This document shows, in pieces, positions 56,144 to 64,000 of a DNA stretch of 64,000 nucleotides. Under the pieces are notes generated by a model that made no database searches, was not told the DNA's origin, and worked only from the letters and a program-made list of their open reading frames with translations. Position 1 is the stretch's first letter; every line of letters starts with the position of its first letter. Where the stretch lies: NCBI RefSeq assembly GCF_009296265.1, contig NZ_WBJS01000005.1, forward strand, positions 124,001 to 188,000. Reading direction: 5' to 3'. The position numbers were made by a program, and so were the translations under genes. This stretch comes from Thioclava sp. JE_KL1 (GTDB lineage: Bacteria; Pseudomonadota; Alphaproteobacteria; Rhodobacterales; Rhodobacteraceae).

Positions 56144-56190
56144 TTGACACAAATTTGGAACGTTCCTATACGTATTTGGAACGTTCCTAT
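56144..56190 (+). promoter_or_regulatory. Promoter with two identical palindromic operators, CoA-transferase operon
   Basis: TTGACA (56144-56149), 17 bases, TATACG (56167-56172) is close to the sigma-70 consensus. TTTGGAACGTTCCTAT occurs at 56154-56169 (between -35 and -10) and identically at 56175-56190 (over the expected start). The cores GGAACGTTCC are perfect palindromes spaced 21 bases, two helical turns. This layout is that of a repressed promoter binding two repressor dimers on one face. The repressor is not encoded in the window. Confidence 0.82.
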
Positions 56191-56264
56191 TTGCTGAGTC
56201 TTTTTGGGGCGCGTCGACTGAAATCTTGTCTGGGGTCGGCAATTTGGATTGGGAGAAGCGAACT

Positions 56265-57836
56265 ATGGGCACGATCGTCAGTGCATCGGAAGCAGTGGGG
56301 AAAATCGCGGATGGCGCTATCATCACGGTGTCCTCGTCTTCGGCGTTGGGCTGCCCCGATTCCGTGCTCAAGGCGATCGGCGAGCGCTTCGATCAGGAGC
56401 AACATCCGCAGAACCTGACCATGATCCATCCGATCGCCGCGGGGGACATGTACGGTGTGAAGGGCATCGACCACATCGCCAAGGATGGTCTGCTCGACGC
56501 GGTTCTGGCCGGGTCCTATCCGTCGGGTCCTTCCAGCCTGCCGATGCCGGAAATCTGGAAGATGGTCGTCGAGGATCGGGTGACTGCCTATAACGTGCCC
56601 TCCGGCATCCTGTTCGACATGCATCGCGAAGCGGCCGCGCGGCGTCCGGGGGTGATGACCAAGGTCGGCCTGAAGACCTTCGTCGATCCCGAGCGCGAGG
56701 GCTGTGCGATGAACGATCGCGCAGCAAGCGCGCCCATCGTGCGCCGCGTGGAATTCGATGGCGACACCTGGCTCCATTTTCCGAATATTTACCCCGATGT
56801 CTGCATCCTGCGCGCGACCACCGCCGATGAGCGCGGCAATCTGACCTATGAGCACGAGGGCGCCTATCTCGGCGGGCTCGAGCAGGCGATTGCGGTGCGC
56901 AACAATGGCGGGCTGGTGATCGCGCAGGTGGAGCGAGTCACTGCGGCGGGCTCCCTGCGTCCGCATGACGTGCGCGTGCCGGGCCATCTCGTGGATTACG
57001 TGGTCGTGGACGAGGATCAGAAGCAGACCTGCGAGACTCCCTACGATCCGGCGATCTCGGGGCAGGTAATGCGTCCGTGGTCGAGCTTCGAACTGGCCGA
57101 GCACGGCATCGAGAAGGTGATCGCACGGCGTGCGGCAATGGAGCTGCGCGGAGGCATGACGGCCAATCTCGGCTTTGGGATTTCGGCGATGGTGCCGCGC
57201 ATCCTGCTCGAGGAAGGCCATCCCGACGCGGTCACCTGGGCGATCGAACAAGGCGCGGTGGGCGGTATGCCCCTGACCGGCTTCGCCTTCGGCTGCGCAT
57301 CGAACGCCGATGGCTACGTGCCCTCGCCGCAGCAATTCATCTATTTCCAGGGCGCCGGGTTCGACATGTCCTTCCTGTCCTTCCTCGAAGTCGATGTGGA
57401 GGGGAATGTGAATGTCTCCAAGCTCGGCAAGAAACCCTACTTGACCGCTGGATGCGGCGGCTTCGTCGATATCACCGCACATGCGCGCAAGATCGTCTTC
57501 TCGGGCTGGTTCGAAGCCGGGGCGCAGATGGAGATGGATGACACCGGCATCCGCGTCCGTGCGCCGGGCAAGTTCACCAAGATGGTGGACCGGGTCGAGC
57601 ATGTCACCTTCTCCGGGGAGCGTGCGCGCGAGCAGGGGCAGGAAGTGCTCTATATCACCGAGCGCTGCGTGATGCGGCTCGATGACAAGGGGCTTATCGC
57701 GACCGAAATCATGCCGGGGATCGATCCCGAGCGGGATATCGTCGGCGCCTCCGAGGGGCGGGTGCGTGTGGCGGAGAATGCCGTCACCATGTCCACGAAG
57801 CTTCTCGCCGATGCCCCGATGGGGTGGACGCCATGA
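56265..57836 (+). CDS. Fused alpha/beta acyl-CoA:carboxylate CoA-transferase (family I)
   Basis: 523 residues from the ATG at 56265 with GGGAGAAG 6 bases upstream. Two CoA-transferase halves are fused: IVSASEAVGKIADGAIITVSSSSALGCPDSVLKAIGE at the start and MTANLGFGISAMVPRILLEEG in the second half. The catalytic glutamate is probably E328 in AIEQGAVGGMP, followed by GFDMSFLSFLEVDVEGNVNVSKLG, the arrangement of YdiF and propionate CoA-transferase. It activates a carboxylic acid by moving CoA from another acyl-CoA. It is the first gene of the operon, with ATGA overlap to the hydratase. Confidence 0.9.
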   Translation: MGTIVSASEAVGKIADGAIITVSSSSALGCPDSVLKAIGERFDQEQHPQNLTMIHPIAAGDMYGVKGIDHIAKDGLLDAVLAGSYPSGPSSLPMPEIWKMVVEDRVTAYNVPSGILFDMHREAAARRPGVMTKVGLKTFVDPEREGCAMNDRAASAPIVRRVEFDGDTWLHFPNIYPDVCILRATTADERGNLTYEHEGAYLGGLEQAIAVRNNGGLVIAQVERVTAAGSLRPHDVRVPGHLVDYVVVDEDQKQTCETPYDPAISGQVMRPWSSFELAEHGIEKVIARRAAMELRGGMTANLGFGISAMVPRILLEEGHPDAVTWAIEQGAVGGMPLTGFAFGCASNADGYVPSPQQFIYFQGAGFDMSFLSFLEVDVEGNVNVSKLGKKPYLTAGCGGFVDITAHARKIVFSGWFEAGAQMEMDDTGIRVRAPGKFTKMVDRVEHVTFSGERAREQGQEVLYITERCVMRLDDKGLIATEIMPGIDPERDIVGASEGRVRVAENAVTMSTKLLADAPMGWTP

Positions 57837-58600
57837 GCGATATTCACCTGATCATCGACGGCGCGGTGGCAGAGCTGCGCCTCGACAACCCGGCGAAGAT
57901 GAACGCCCTGACGGTCGAGATGCTGAGCGCGCTCGAGGCGCATCTCGACCGGATCGAACGCGACACAGATATCCGTTGCGTGCTGGTGAGCGCCGAAGGC
58001 GACCGAGCCTTCTGCACCGGGGCGGATATCAACGGTTGGGGCGATCTGAGCCCGGCCCAGTTCGCGCGGCATTGGGTCCGGGACGGACACCGGATCTTCG
58101 ACCGGCTCGCGCGCCTCTCGAAGCCGACGATTGCGGCGCTGAACGGGCACGCCTTCGGGGGCGGTCTCGAACTTGCCGCAGCCTGCGACCTTCGGGTCAT
58201 GGCACCCGGCGCCAGCCTTGCCCTCCCGGAAGCTGGCGTCGGGATCGTTCCCGGTTGGTCGGGCACGCAGCGGCTGATGCGTCTGCTGCCCGAACCGATG
58301 GTGAAGGAGATGGCGCTTTTCGGTCACCGGGTGAAAGCCGAGCGGGCTTTGGCGGTCGGCTTCGTGGCCGCGATCTCCGACGACCCGCGCGTGGCAGCGC
58401 AGACCCTGATCGACCGTGCGCTCGGGCTGTCGCCCCGCGCCGTCGAAATCACGAAATCAATGATCCATGTCGCGGCGGGTGAAGATCGCGGCGCCATGGC
58501 TGAGGCGCTCGGAAGTGCCGCCATTTCGGCCAGCGAAGATCGCGCCGAAGGGGTCACGGCTTTCCGCGAGAAACGCAAACCTAATTTTTCGGGACTTTGA
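57833..58600 (+). CDS. Enoyl-CoA hydratase/isomerase family protein
   Basis: 255 residues from the ATG at 57833 overlapping the previous stop. LDNPAKMNALTVEML, the oxyanion-hole segments DRAFCTGADINGW and LNGHAFGGGLELAAACDLRVM, and the catalytic ALPEAGVGIVPGWSGTQRLMRL (Glu in PEAGVG) mark a crotonase. It likely hydrates a 2-enoyl-CoA made available by the adjacent CoA-transferase. The specific substrate is unknown. Next gene after 2 bases. Confidence 0.9.
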   Translation: MSDIHLIIDGAVAELRLDNPAKMNALTVEMLSALEAHLDRIERDTDIRCVLVSAEGDRAFCTGADINGWGDLSPAQFARHWVRDGHRIFDRLARLSKPTIAALNGHAFGGGLELAAACDLRVMAPGASLALPEAGVGIVPGWSGTQRLMRLLPEPMVKEMALFGHRVKAERALAVGFVAAISDDPRVAAQTLIDRALGLSPRAVEITKSMIHVAAGEDRGAMAEALGSAAISASEDRAEGVTAFREKRKPNFSGL

Positions 58601-58602
58601 AC

Positions 58603-60129
58603 ATGACCGAGCTGAACCTGATCTCCGCCGTCGATGCGGCGATCCCCGCCGAGCCCTTCATCTGTCGTCACCTGATCGCAGGCGAGTGGCGCGACAGTGC
58701 CTCTGGCGAGACTTACGATCGGATGTCCCCGGCGCATGGCTGCCTCGTGAGCCGCGCCGCGCTGGGCGCCGAAGCCGATGCGGAAGCCGCGATCGTTGCG
58801 GCGCGCGAGGCGTTCGACAGTGGCATCTGGAGCCGGGTCTCGGGCAAGGAGCGCGCCACGATCCTGCTGCGCGTCGCCGATCTGATCGAGGGCAATGTCG
58901 AGCGCATGGCGCTGCTGGAGACGCTCGAAAGCGGCAAGCCGATCTCGCAGTCGCGGGCCGAAGTGTCGGGCGCTGCGGACCTGTGGCGCTATGCGGCCTC
59001 GCTGGCGCGCACCATGCATGGGGACAGCCACAATACGTTGGGGCCGGACATGCTCGGCGTCGTCGTGAAAGACCCGATCGGCGTCGTCTCGATGATCACG
59101 CCCTGGAATTTCCCGTTCTGGATCCTGAGCCAGAAGCTGCCCTTCGCGCTTGCCGCCGGCTGCACCACGGTCATCAAGCCGTCCGAGCTGACGCCATCGA
59201 CGACGGTGATGCTCGGGGAGCTGTTGTTCGAGGCGGGGATGCCCGCGGGCGTCGTGAATATCGTTCTGGGCTATGGAGCTTCCGTAGGCAGCGTGATGAC
59301 GACGCATGAGGCCGTGGATATGGTGACCTTCACCGGCTCGACCGTGGTCGGCAAGGCGATCTCGGCGGCCGCGTCGAGCACGTTGAAGAAGGTCGCGCTG
59401 GAGCTTGGCGGGAAGAACCCGCAAGTCGTGTTCTCCGATGCCGATATCGAGAGCGCAGCCGATGCGATTACCTTCGGCGTCTATTTCAACACCGGGCAAT
59501 GCTGCAACTCGAGCAGCCGGATCATCGTCCATGAAGATATCGTGGATGAGGTGGTCGAGCGCGTGGTGGAACTGTCGAAGCGCGTGGCTTTCGGCGACCC
59601 GCTCGATCCGCGCACGCAGGTCGGGGCGATCATTTCCGTCCAGCATCAGGGCAAGATCGACGACTACGTTCGCGCGGCCGTCACCGAAGGCGCCGAGATT
59701 GCGCTGGGTGGCGGGCCGATGACCGTGCCGGGCCTCGAGGGGCAATTCTATCAACCCACCGTCGTGCGCGGCGTCTCGCCCGAGATGGCGATCGCCCGCG
59801 AGGAGGTCTTCGGTCCGGTGCTCTCGGTTCTGACCTTCCGCACGATGGACGAAGCGGTAGCGCTAACGAATGATGCAAGCTACGGTTTGTCTGCGGGCGT
59901 TTGGAGCGAGAACGTCCACACCTGCCTCGAGTTCTCGACGCGGGCGCAGGCTGGGACCGTCTGGACGAATACCTGGATGGACGGCTTCCCGGAATTGAGC
60001 TTCGGTGGGGTCAAGCAGTCCGGTCAAGGGAGAGAGATCGGACGCTATGGCCTGGAGGAGTTCTTCGAGATCAAGACGCTCGTGATGCGCATCGGTCGCA
60101 CGCGAGAGCCTTGGGTGAGACCCGAATGA
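58603..60129 (+). CDS. NAD(P)-dependent aldehyde dehydrogenase
   Basis: 508 residues from the ATG at 58603; a TTG at 58597 overlaps the hydratase stop but is less likely. ITPWNFP (N169), IKPSELTPSTT, FTGSTVVGK, ELGGK (general base E267) and NTGQCCNSSSR with the catalytic cysteine (C300 or C301) are all intact, as is SFGGVKQSGQGREIG. It resembles the betaine/aminobutyraldehyde/phenylacetaldehyde branch, but substrate cannot be read from sequence. With the CoA-transferase and hydratase it suggests aldehyde to acid to acyl-CoA steps. Confidence 0.9.
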   Translation: MTELNLISAVDAAIPAEPFICRHLIAGEWRDSASGETYDRMSPAHGCLVSRAALGAEADAEAAIVAAREAFDSGIWSRVSGKERATILLRVADLIEGNVERMALLETLESGKPISQSRAEVSGAADLWRYAASLARTMHGDSHNTLGPDMLGVVVKDPIGVVSMITPWNFPFWILSQKLPFALAAGCTTVIKPSELTPSTTVMLGELLFEAGMPAGVVNIVLGYGASVGSVMTTHEAVDMVTFTGSTVVGKAISAAASSTLKKVALELGGKNPQVVFSDADIESAADAITFGVYFNTGQCCNSSSRIIVHEDIVDEVVERVVELSKRVAFGDPLDPRTQVGAIISVQHQGKIDDYVRAAVTEGAEIALGGGPMTVPGLEGQFYQPTVVRGVSPEMAIAREEVFGPVLSVLTFRTMDEAVALTNDASYGLSAGVWSENVHTCLEFSTRAQAGTVWTNTWMDGFPELSFGGVKQSGQGREIGRYGLEEFFEIKTLVMRIGRTREPWVRPE

Positions 60130-60183
60130 CCTGATCGGTCGCACGGGAGGGAGTGTGACGACAACGCAAGAGGGAGGAAAATC

Positions 60184-61434
60184 ATGCGTAGTTACATCGG
60201 ACGGACACTGAAAATGGCGAGCGTTCTGGCGCTCGTGGCAGGGTCGGCACAGGCGGAGGATGTGGAGGTCCTTCACTGGTGGACTTCGGGCGGCGAAGCA
60301 GCCGCGCTCAACGTTCTCAAGGACGATCTGCAGAAAGAAGGCATCGGCTGGAAGGATATGCCCGTCGCAGGTGGCGGTGGCCAAAGTGCGATGACCGTGC
60401 TGCGTGCGCGTGTCACCTCGGGTGATCCGCCGACCGCGGTTCAGATGCTCGGCTTCGACATCTCGGACTGGGCGCAGCAAGGTGCGCTGGCCGATCTCGA
60501 CAAGGTCGCGGCCGATGGCAACTGGGATGCCGTGGTGCCTGCGGCGCTGCAGAAGTTCTCGAAATATGACGGCCATTGGGTCGCGGTTCCGGTGAACGTG
60601 CACTCGACCAACTGGGTCTGGTCGAACAAGAAGATGCTCGCCGATCTCGGCATCGAAGAGCCGAAGACCTGGGACGAGTTCATCGCCGCGATGCAGAAGG
60701 TGAAGGATTCCGGGAAGATCGCGCTCGCCGCGGGCGGCCAGCCCTGGCAGGAAGCCACGATGTTCGATGGCGTCGTGCTGTCGGTCGGTGGCCCCGAGTT
60801 CTACAAGAAGGCCTTCGTCGATCTCGATCCCGACGCGCTCGGCGGTCCGCAGATGGTCGAATCCTTCAAGCGTATGGAGCAGCTTCACAGCTTCGTCGAC
60901 CCGAACTTCTCGGGCCGCGACTGGAACCTCGCGACCGCGATGGTCATCAATGGCGAAGCCGCGTTCCAGATGATGGGCGACTGGGCCAAGGGTGAATTCC
61001 TGCGGGCCGGCAAAGAAGCCGAGGTCGATTTCGGCTGCTTCCGCACCCCGGGGACCGCAGGCGATGTGACCTTCAACTCCGACCAGTTCGCGATGTTCAA
61101 GGTCGGCGAGGATGCGCAGGCCGCGCAGGACGCGATGGCGAAAGCCGTGATGTCGCCCTCGTTCCAGATCGCCTTCAACACGGTGAAAGGCTCTGTTCCC
61201 TCGCGCACGGACGTGTCGGACGAAGAGTTCGACGCCTGCGGCAAGAAGGCGATGGCTCAGCTGAAATCGGCGAGCGAGAACGGCACGCTGCTGGGTTCCA
61301 TGGCGCATGGCCATGCTGACCCGGCTTCGGTGAAGAACGCGATCTATGATGTGGTGACGGCGAATTTCAACGGCGACTATGACGCCGAGACCGCCGCCAA
61401 GGAACTCGTCAAGGCCGTGTCGCTGGCTCAGTAA
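60184..61434 (+). CDS. ABC transporter substrate-binding protein, carbohydrate (CUT1) type
   Basis: 416 residues. A signal peptide ([15 protein letters not shown]) is followed by [28 protein letters not shown], then [25 protein letters not shown] and [23 protein letters not shown], and later [16 protein letters not shown]. This matches the glucose/mannose-binding GtsA-like group of family 1 sugar-binding proteins. A strong AGGGAGGA precedes the ATG. It lies 54 bases after the dehydrogenase with no terminator between, so it is probably in the same operon. Confidence 0.88.
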   Translation: MRSYIGRTLKMASVLALVAGSAQAEDVEVLHWWTSGGEAAALNVLKDDLQKEGIGWKDMPVAGGGGQSAMTVLRARVTSGDPPTAVQMLGFDISDWAQQGALADLDKVAADGNWDAVVPAALQKFSKYDGHWVAVPVNVHSTNWVWSNKKMLADLGIEEPKTWDEFIAAMQKVKDSGKIALAAGGQPWQEATMFDGVVLSVGGPEFYKKAFVDLDPDALGGPQMVESFKRMEQLHSFVDPNFSGRDWNLATAMVINGEAAFQMMGDWAKGEFLRAGKEAEVDFGCFRTPGTAGDVTFNSDQFAMFKVGEDAQAAQDAMAKAVMSPSFQIAFNTVKGSVPSRTDVSDEEFDACGKKAMAQLKSASENGTLLGSMAHGHADPASVKNAIYDVVTANFNGDYDAETAAKELVKAVSLAQ

Positions 61435-61443
61435 CAGGCCCTC

Positions 61444-61466
61444 GGGCCGGTCGATCTGACCGGCCC
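61444..61466 (+). other. Stable hairpin between binding-protein and permease genes
   Basis: GGGCCGGTC (61444-61452) pairs perfectly with GACCGGCCC (61458-61466) around a 5-base loop, with no T run after it. Such hairpins stabilise the upstream binding-protein mRNA or attenuate transcription so that the binding protein exceeds the permease; that role here is inferred. Confidence 0.6.
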
Positions 61467-61508
61467 GTATCCCCACCCATCCGTCTCATTTCCCCAAAGG
61501 AGAGAGCA

Positions 61509-62402
61509 ATGGCCCGTCCGGTCCAGTCAGACTTGCGTACCCGGCTTCAGGAATGGATTCCCAAGATCGTCCTCGCGCCCTCTGTCGCGTCCATGTTGAT
61601 CTTCGTCTACGGCTTCATCGTGTTCACCGGGTACCTGTCGTTCACAAACAGCCGGATCCTGCCGAGCTTCGACCTTGTCGGCTGGCACAATTACTGGCGG
61701 CTTTTCCAATTGCCGACCTGGACGATCGCGGTTCAGAACCTTGCGATCTTCGCCTCGCTCTACATCGCGATCTGTATCGCGATCGGGCTCACCCTCGCGA
61801 TCTTTCTGGATCAGAAAATCCGCGGCGAGGGGATGTTGCGCCCGATCTTCCTCTATCCGATGGCGCTGTCGTTTATCGTGACGGGCACGGCGTGGAAATG
61901 GCTTCTCGATCCGGGCATCGGGATCGAACATACCCTTCATCTCTGGGGATGGGAGAGCTTCCATTTCGGCTGGATCAAGAGCTCGTCCATGGCGATCTAC
62001 ACGGTGGTGATCGCCGCGGTCTGGCAAAGCTCGGGTTTCGTCATGGCGATGTTCCTCGCCGGGCTGCGCGGCATCGATAACGAAATCCTGAAAGCGGCAC
62101 AGATGGATGGCGCCTCGAACTGGAACCTCTATCGCCGCATCATCATTCCGCAGCTTCGGCCCGCCTTCCTGTCGGCCTTCGTCATCCTCGCGCACCTCGC
62201 GGTCAAATCCTATGACCTCGTCATCGCGCTGACCGGTGGCGGCCCGGGCCGGGCAACCGAACTGCCTGCGACCTTCATGTATTCCTACACTTTCACCCGC
62301 AACGAGATGGGCGTGGGCGCAGCGTCGGCGGTTATCATGCTGATGACCATCGCCGCGATCATGATCCCCTATCTCTACGCTGAACTGAAGGAGCCGAAGT
62401 AA
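61509..62402 (+). CDS. ABC transporter permease, carbohydrate (CUT1) type, MalF-like
   Basis: 297 residues, six membrane helices (first at about 18-42, [24 protein letters not shown]). The EAA loop that contacts the ATPase is [27 protein letters not shown] near residue 195. AAAGGAGAG lies 5 bases before the ATG. It resembles GtsB-like sugar permeases. Its stop TAA shares its last base with the next ATG (TAATG). Confidence 0.9.
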   Translation: MARPVQSDLRTRLQEWIPKIVLAPSVASMLIFVYGFIVFTGYLSFTNSRILPSFDLVGWHNYWRLFQLPTWTIAVQNLAIFASLYIAICIAIGLTLAIFLDQKIRGEGMLRPIFLYPMALSFIVTGTAWKWLLDPGIGIEHTLHLWGWESFHFGWIKSSSMAIYTVVIAAVWQSSGFVMAMFLAGLRGIDNEILKAAQMDGASNWNLYRRIIIPQLRPAFLSAFVILAHLAVKSYDLVIALTGGGPGRATELPATFMYSYTFTRNEMGVGAASAVIMLMTIAAIMIPYLYAELKEPK

Positions 62403-63286
62403 TGTCCGGCGCCGTCGATACCGGGGTCGCGATCCGCACAAATCGCGTGACCCGCACCTTCATCTATCTTTTCCTGCTGCTGTTCGCGCTGTTCTACCTG
62501 CTGCCGCTTGCGGTGATGCTGATCAACTCGGTCAAACCTCTGAGCGAGATCACGGGCGGCAACATGATGGCGCTGCCCGATGTCTGGACCTTCGAGCCCT
62601 GGCGCGAAGCCTGGTCCTCGGCCCAGATCGGCGTTCAGCCGACCGGCCTGCGCCCTTACTTCATCAACTCGATCCTGATCGTGGTTCCGGCGGTGGCGAT
62701 CTCGACCATCATGGGCGCGCTCAACGGCTACGTTCTGACCAAGTGGCGGTTCCGCGGCGACACGATCCTTTTCGGGATGCTGCTGTTTTCGTGCTTCATT
62801 CCGTTCCAGATCGTGCTGATCCCGATGGCGCGGGTGCTGGGCATGATCGGGCTCGCAGGCTCGGTGCCGGGGCTGATCCTCGTCCACGTCGTCTACGGGC
62901 TCGGCTTCACGACGCTTTATTTCCGCAACTACTACTCGGCCTTCCCGACCGAGCTGGTGCGCGCGGCGCAGATCGACGGGGCCGGGTTCTTCCGGATCTT
63001 CTACCGCATCCTTCTGCCACTGTCGGGGCCGATCATCGTGGTCACGATCATCTGGCAGTTCACCAATATCTGGAACGACTTCCTGTTCGGGTCGTCCTTC
63101 GCCGGGCAGGCCAGCCAGCCGATGACCGTCGCCTTGAACAACCTCGTTCAAAGCTCGACCGGCGTGAAGGCCTACAACGTTCACTTCGCGGGTGCGATCC
63201 TTGCGGCGCTGCCCACTCTCATCGTCTACATCGTCTCGGGGCGCTTCTTCGTGCGCGGCCTGATGGCGGGCTCAGTCAAGGGGTAA
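62402..63286 (+). CDS. ABC transporter permease, carbohydrate (CUT1) type, MalG-like
   Basis: 294 residues, six membrane helices. The EAA loop is [27 protein letters not shown] near residue 185, and the C-terminus [15 protein letters not shown] is the typical MalG/GtsC ending. It pairs with the preceding permease. The ATPase gene begins 5 bases after its stop. Confidence 0.92.
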   Translation: MSGAVDTGVAIRTNRVTRTFIYLFLLLFALFYLLPLAVMLINSVKPLSEITGGNMMALPDVWTFEPWREAWSSAQIGVQPTGLRPYFINSILIVVPAVAISTIMGALNGYVLTKWRFRGDTILFGMLLFSCFIPFQIVLIPMARVLGMIGLAGSVPGLILVHVVYGLGFTTLYFRNYYSAFPTELVRAAQIDGAGFFRIFYRILLPLSGPIIVVTIIWQFTNIWNDFLFGSSFAGQASQPMTVALNNLVQSSTGVKAYNVHFAGAILAALPTLIVYIVSGRFFVRGLMAGSVKG

Positions 63287-63291
63287 TGCCA

Positions 63292-64000
63292 ATGGGTCTC
63301 CTCGATATTTCAAACGTCACCAAGTCCTACGGCGCGGTCGAAGTGCTACACAGCGTCGACATCTCGGTCGATGAAGGTGAATTCCTCGTGCTGGTCGGCC
63401 CGTCCGGCTGCGGCAAGTCCACGCTCTTGAGCATGATCGCGGGGCTGGAAGGGATCACCTCCGGCGAGATTTCGATCAAAGGGCGCACCATGAACGGTGT
63501 GCACCCGTCGAAGCGCAACATCGCGATGGTGTTCCAGTCCTACGCGCTCTATCCTAACATGACCGTCGGCCAGAACATCACTTTCGGTCTCGAGATGCAT
63601 GGCACGCCCAAGCCCGAACGCGAGGACGCGATGAACCGGGTGGCGGAGATGCTGCAGATCGACAATCTGCTCTCGCGCAAACCGGGGCAGCTTTCGGGCG
63701 GTCAGCGTCAGCGCGTCGCGATGGGCCGTGCGCTGGTGCGCGACCCGGATGTGTTCCTGTTCGACGAGCCGCTGTCGAACCTCGACGCGAAACTGCGCGT
63801 CGACATGCGCACCGAGATCAAGAAGCTGCACCAGAGCCTTGGCACCACCATCGTCTACGTCACCCACGACCAGATCGAGGCGATGACGCTCTCGACCCGG
63901 ATCGCGGTGATGAACAAGGGCTATGTGCAGCAGCTCGGTACGCCGAAGGAAATCTACGACACGCCGTCGAATGTTTTCGTGGCGACCTTCATGGGCAGCC
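63292..64000 (+). CDS. ABC transporter ATP-binding protein, UgpC/MalK type, C-terminus missing
   Basis: 236 codons are inside the window; the gene runs off the right edge. Walker [11 protein letters not shown]-loop [16 protein letters not shown], signature [15 protein letters not shown], Walker [14 protein letters not shown] and H-loop [12 protein letters not shown] are intact, as in the MalK/UgpC family that carries a C-terminal regulatory OB domain (outside the window). The ATG at 63292 has AGGGG 8 bases upstream; an in-frame ATG at 63286 overlaps the permease stop but is too close to that site. It energises the two preceding permeases. Confidence 0.93.
   Translation, partial: MGLLDISNVTKSYGAVEVLHSVDISVDEGEFLVLVGPSGCGKSTLLSMIAGLEGITSGEISIKGRTMNGVHPSKRNIAMVFQSYALYPNMTVGQNITFGLEMHGTPKPEREDAMNRVAEMLQIDNLLSRKPGQLSGGQRQRVAMGRALVRDPDVFLFDEPLSNLDAKLRVDMRTEIKKLHQSLGTTIVYVTHDQIEAMTLSTRIAVMNKGYVQQLGTPKEIYDTPSNVFVATFMGS

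Noticed and set aside
1-64000. CRISPR arrays, insertion sequences, prophage or rRNA genes
   Set aside because: No regularly spaced repeats, transposase or integrase reading frames, phage genes or rRNA were seen.

Overview
The window looks like an alphaproteobacterial chromosome of the order Rhodobacterales (Rhodobacter/Paracoccus/Thioclava-like). This rests on the high GC content, the gene order grpE-hrcA-rph-rdgB-hemW, parBA-rsmG-mnmG-mnmE-rho-hemJ followed by an origin and maf-aroE-coaE-dnaQ, the ChrR-type zinc anti-sigma factor beside an ECF sigma factor, and the fusion-type GltB next to GltD. The genus cannot be fixed from the sequence. Almost everything is ordinary, densely packed chromosomal backbone with many 4-base ATGA/GTGA overlaps. 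No insertion sequence, prophage or CRISPR array is visible.

Positions 1-14.6 kb hold the replication-origin neighbourhood. grpE (cut by the window edge) and hrcA run leftward; rph, rdgB, hemW and a DUF454 gene run rightward. Then comes a leftward block rho-mnmE-mnmG-rsmG-parA-parB with hemJ upstream. Two perfect 16-bp parS sites lie inside the coding sequences of mnmG (its first codons) and rsmG. The AT-richer, gene-free gap 11.5-11.9 kb carries DnaA boxes and several GANTC sites and is very probably the chromosomal oriC. Transcription diverges from it: maf-aroE-coaE-dnaQ run rightward.

Positions 14.7-34.5 kb are metabolism and cell envelope: the NAD operon nadABC; rppH, ctpA, envC, gpmI; a SAM methyltransferase, rlmH, rsfS and an MscS channel; leuCD and leuB; an HdeD-like protein, an EEP-family hydrolase, an SDR protein, a DMT permease and tRNA-Pro(CGG). 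Positions 34.6-38.8 kb form the dTDP-L-rhamnose operon rfbCBDA plus a family 2 glycosyltransferase.

Positions 38.8-44.0 kb hold the rpoE-chrR module, which in Rhodobacter sphaeroides responds to singlet oxygen, divergent from a four-gene lipid-modification operon (flavin amine oxidase-like, DUF1365, cyclopropane synthase-like methyltransferase, DUF3833). Two back-to-back promoters of the same architecture lie between them. The methyltransferase has changed two of the bicarbonate-site residues of the E. coli cyclopropane synthase.

Positions 44.0-55.6 kb carry mtgA, a Hint-domain protein, a DUF1269 protein, gltD - secreted protein - gltB, uppP, an NDUFA9-like SDR protein and tRNA-Leu(CAG). After a gene-poor stretch, a strong promoter with two identical palindromic operators (56.14-56.19 kb) drives a catabolic operon: CoA-transferase, enoyl-CoA hydratase, aldehyde dehydrogenase and a carbohydrate-type (CUT1) ABC transporter whose ATPase runs off the right edge.
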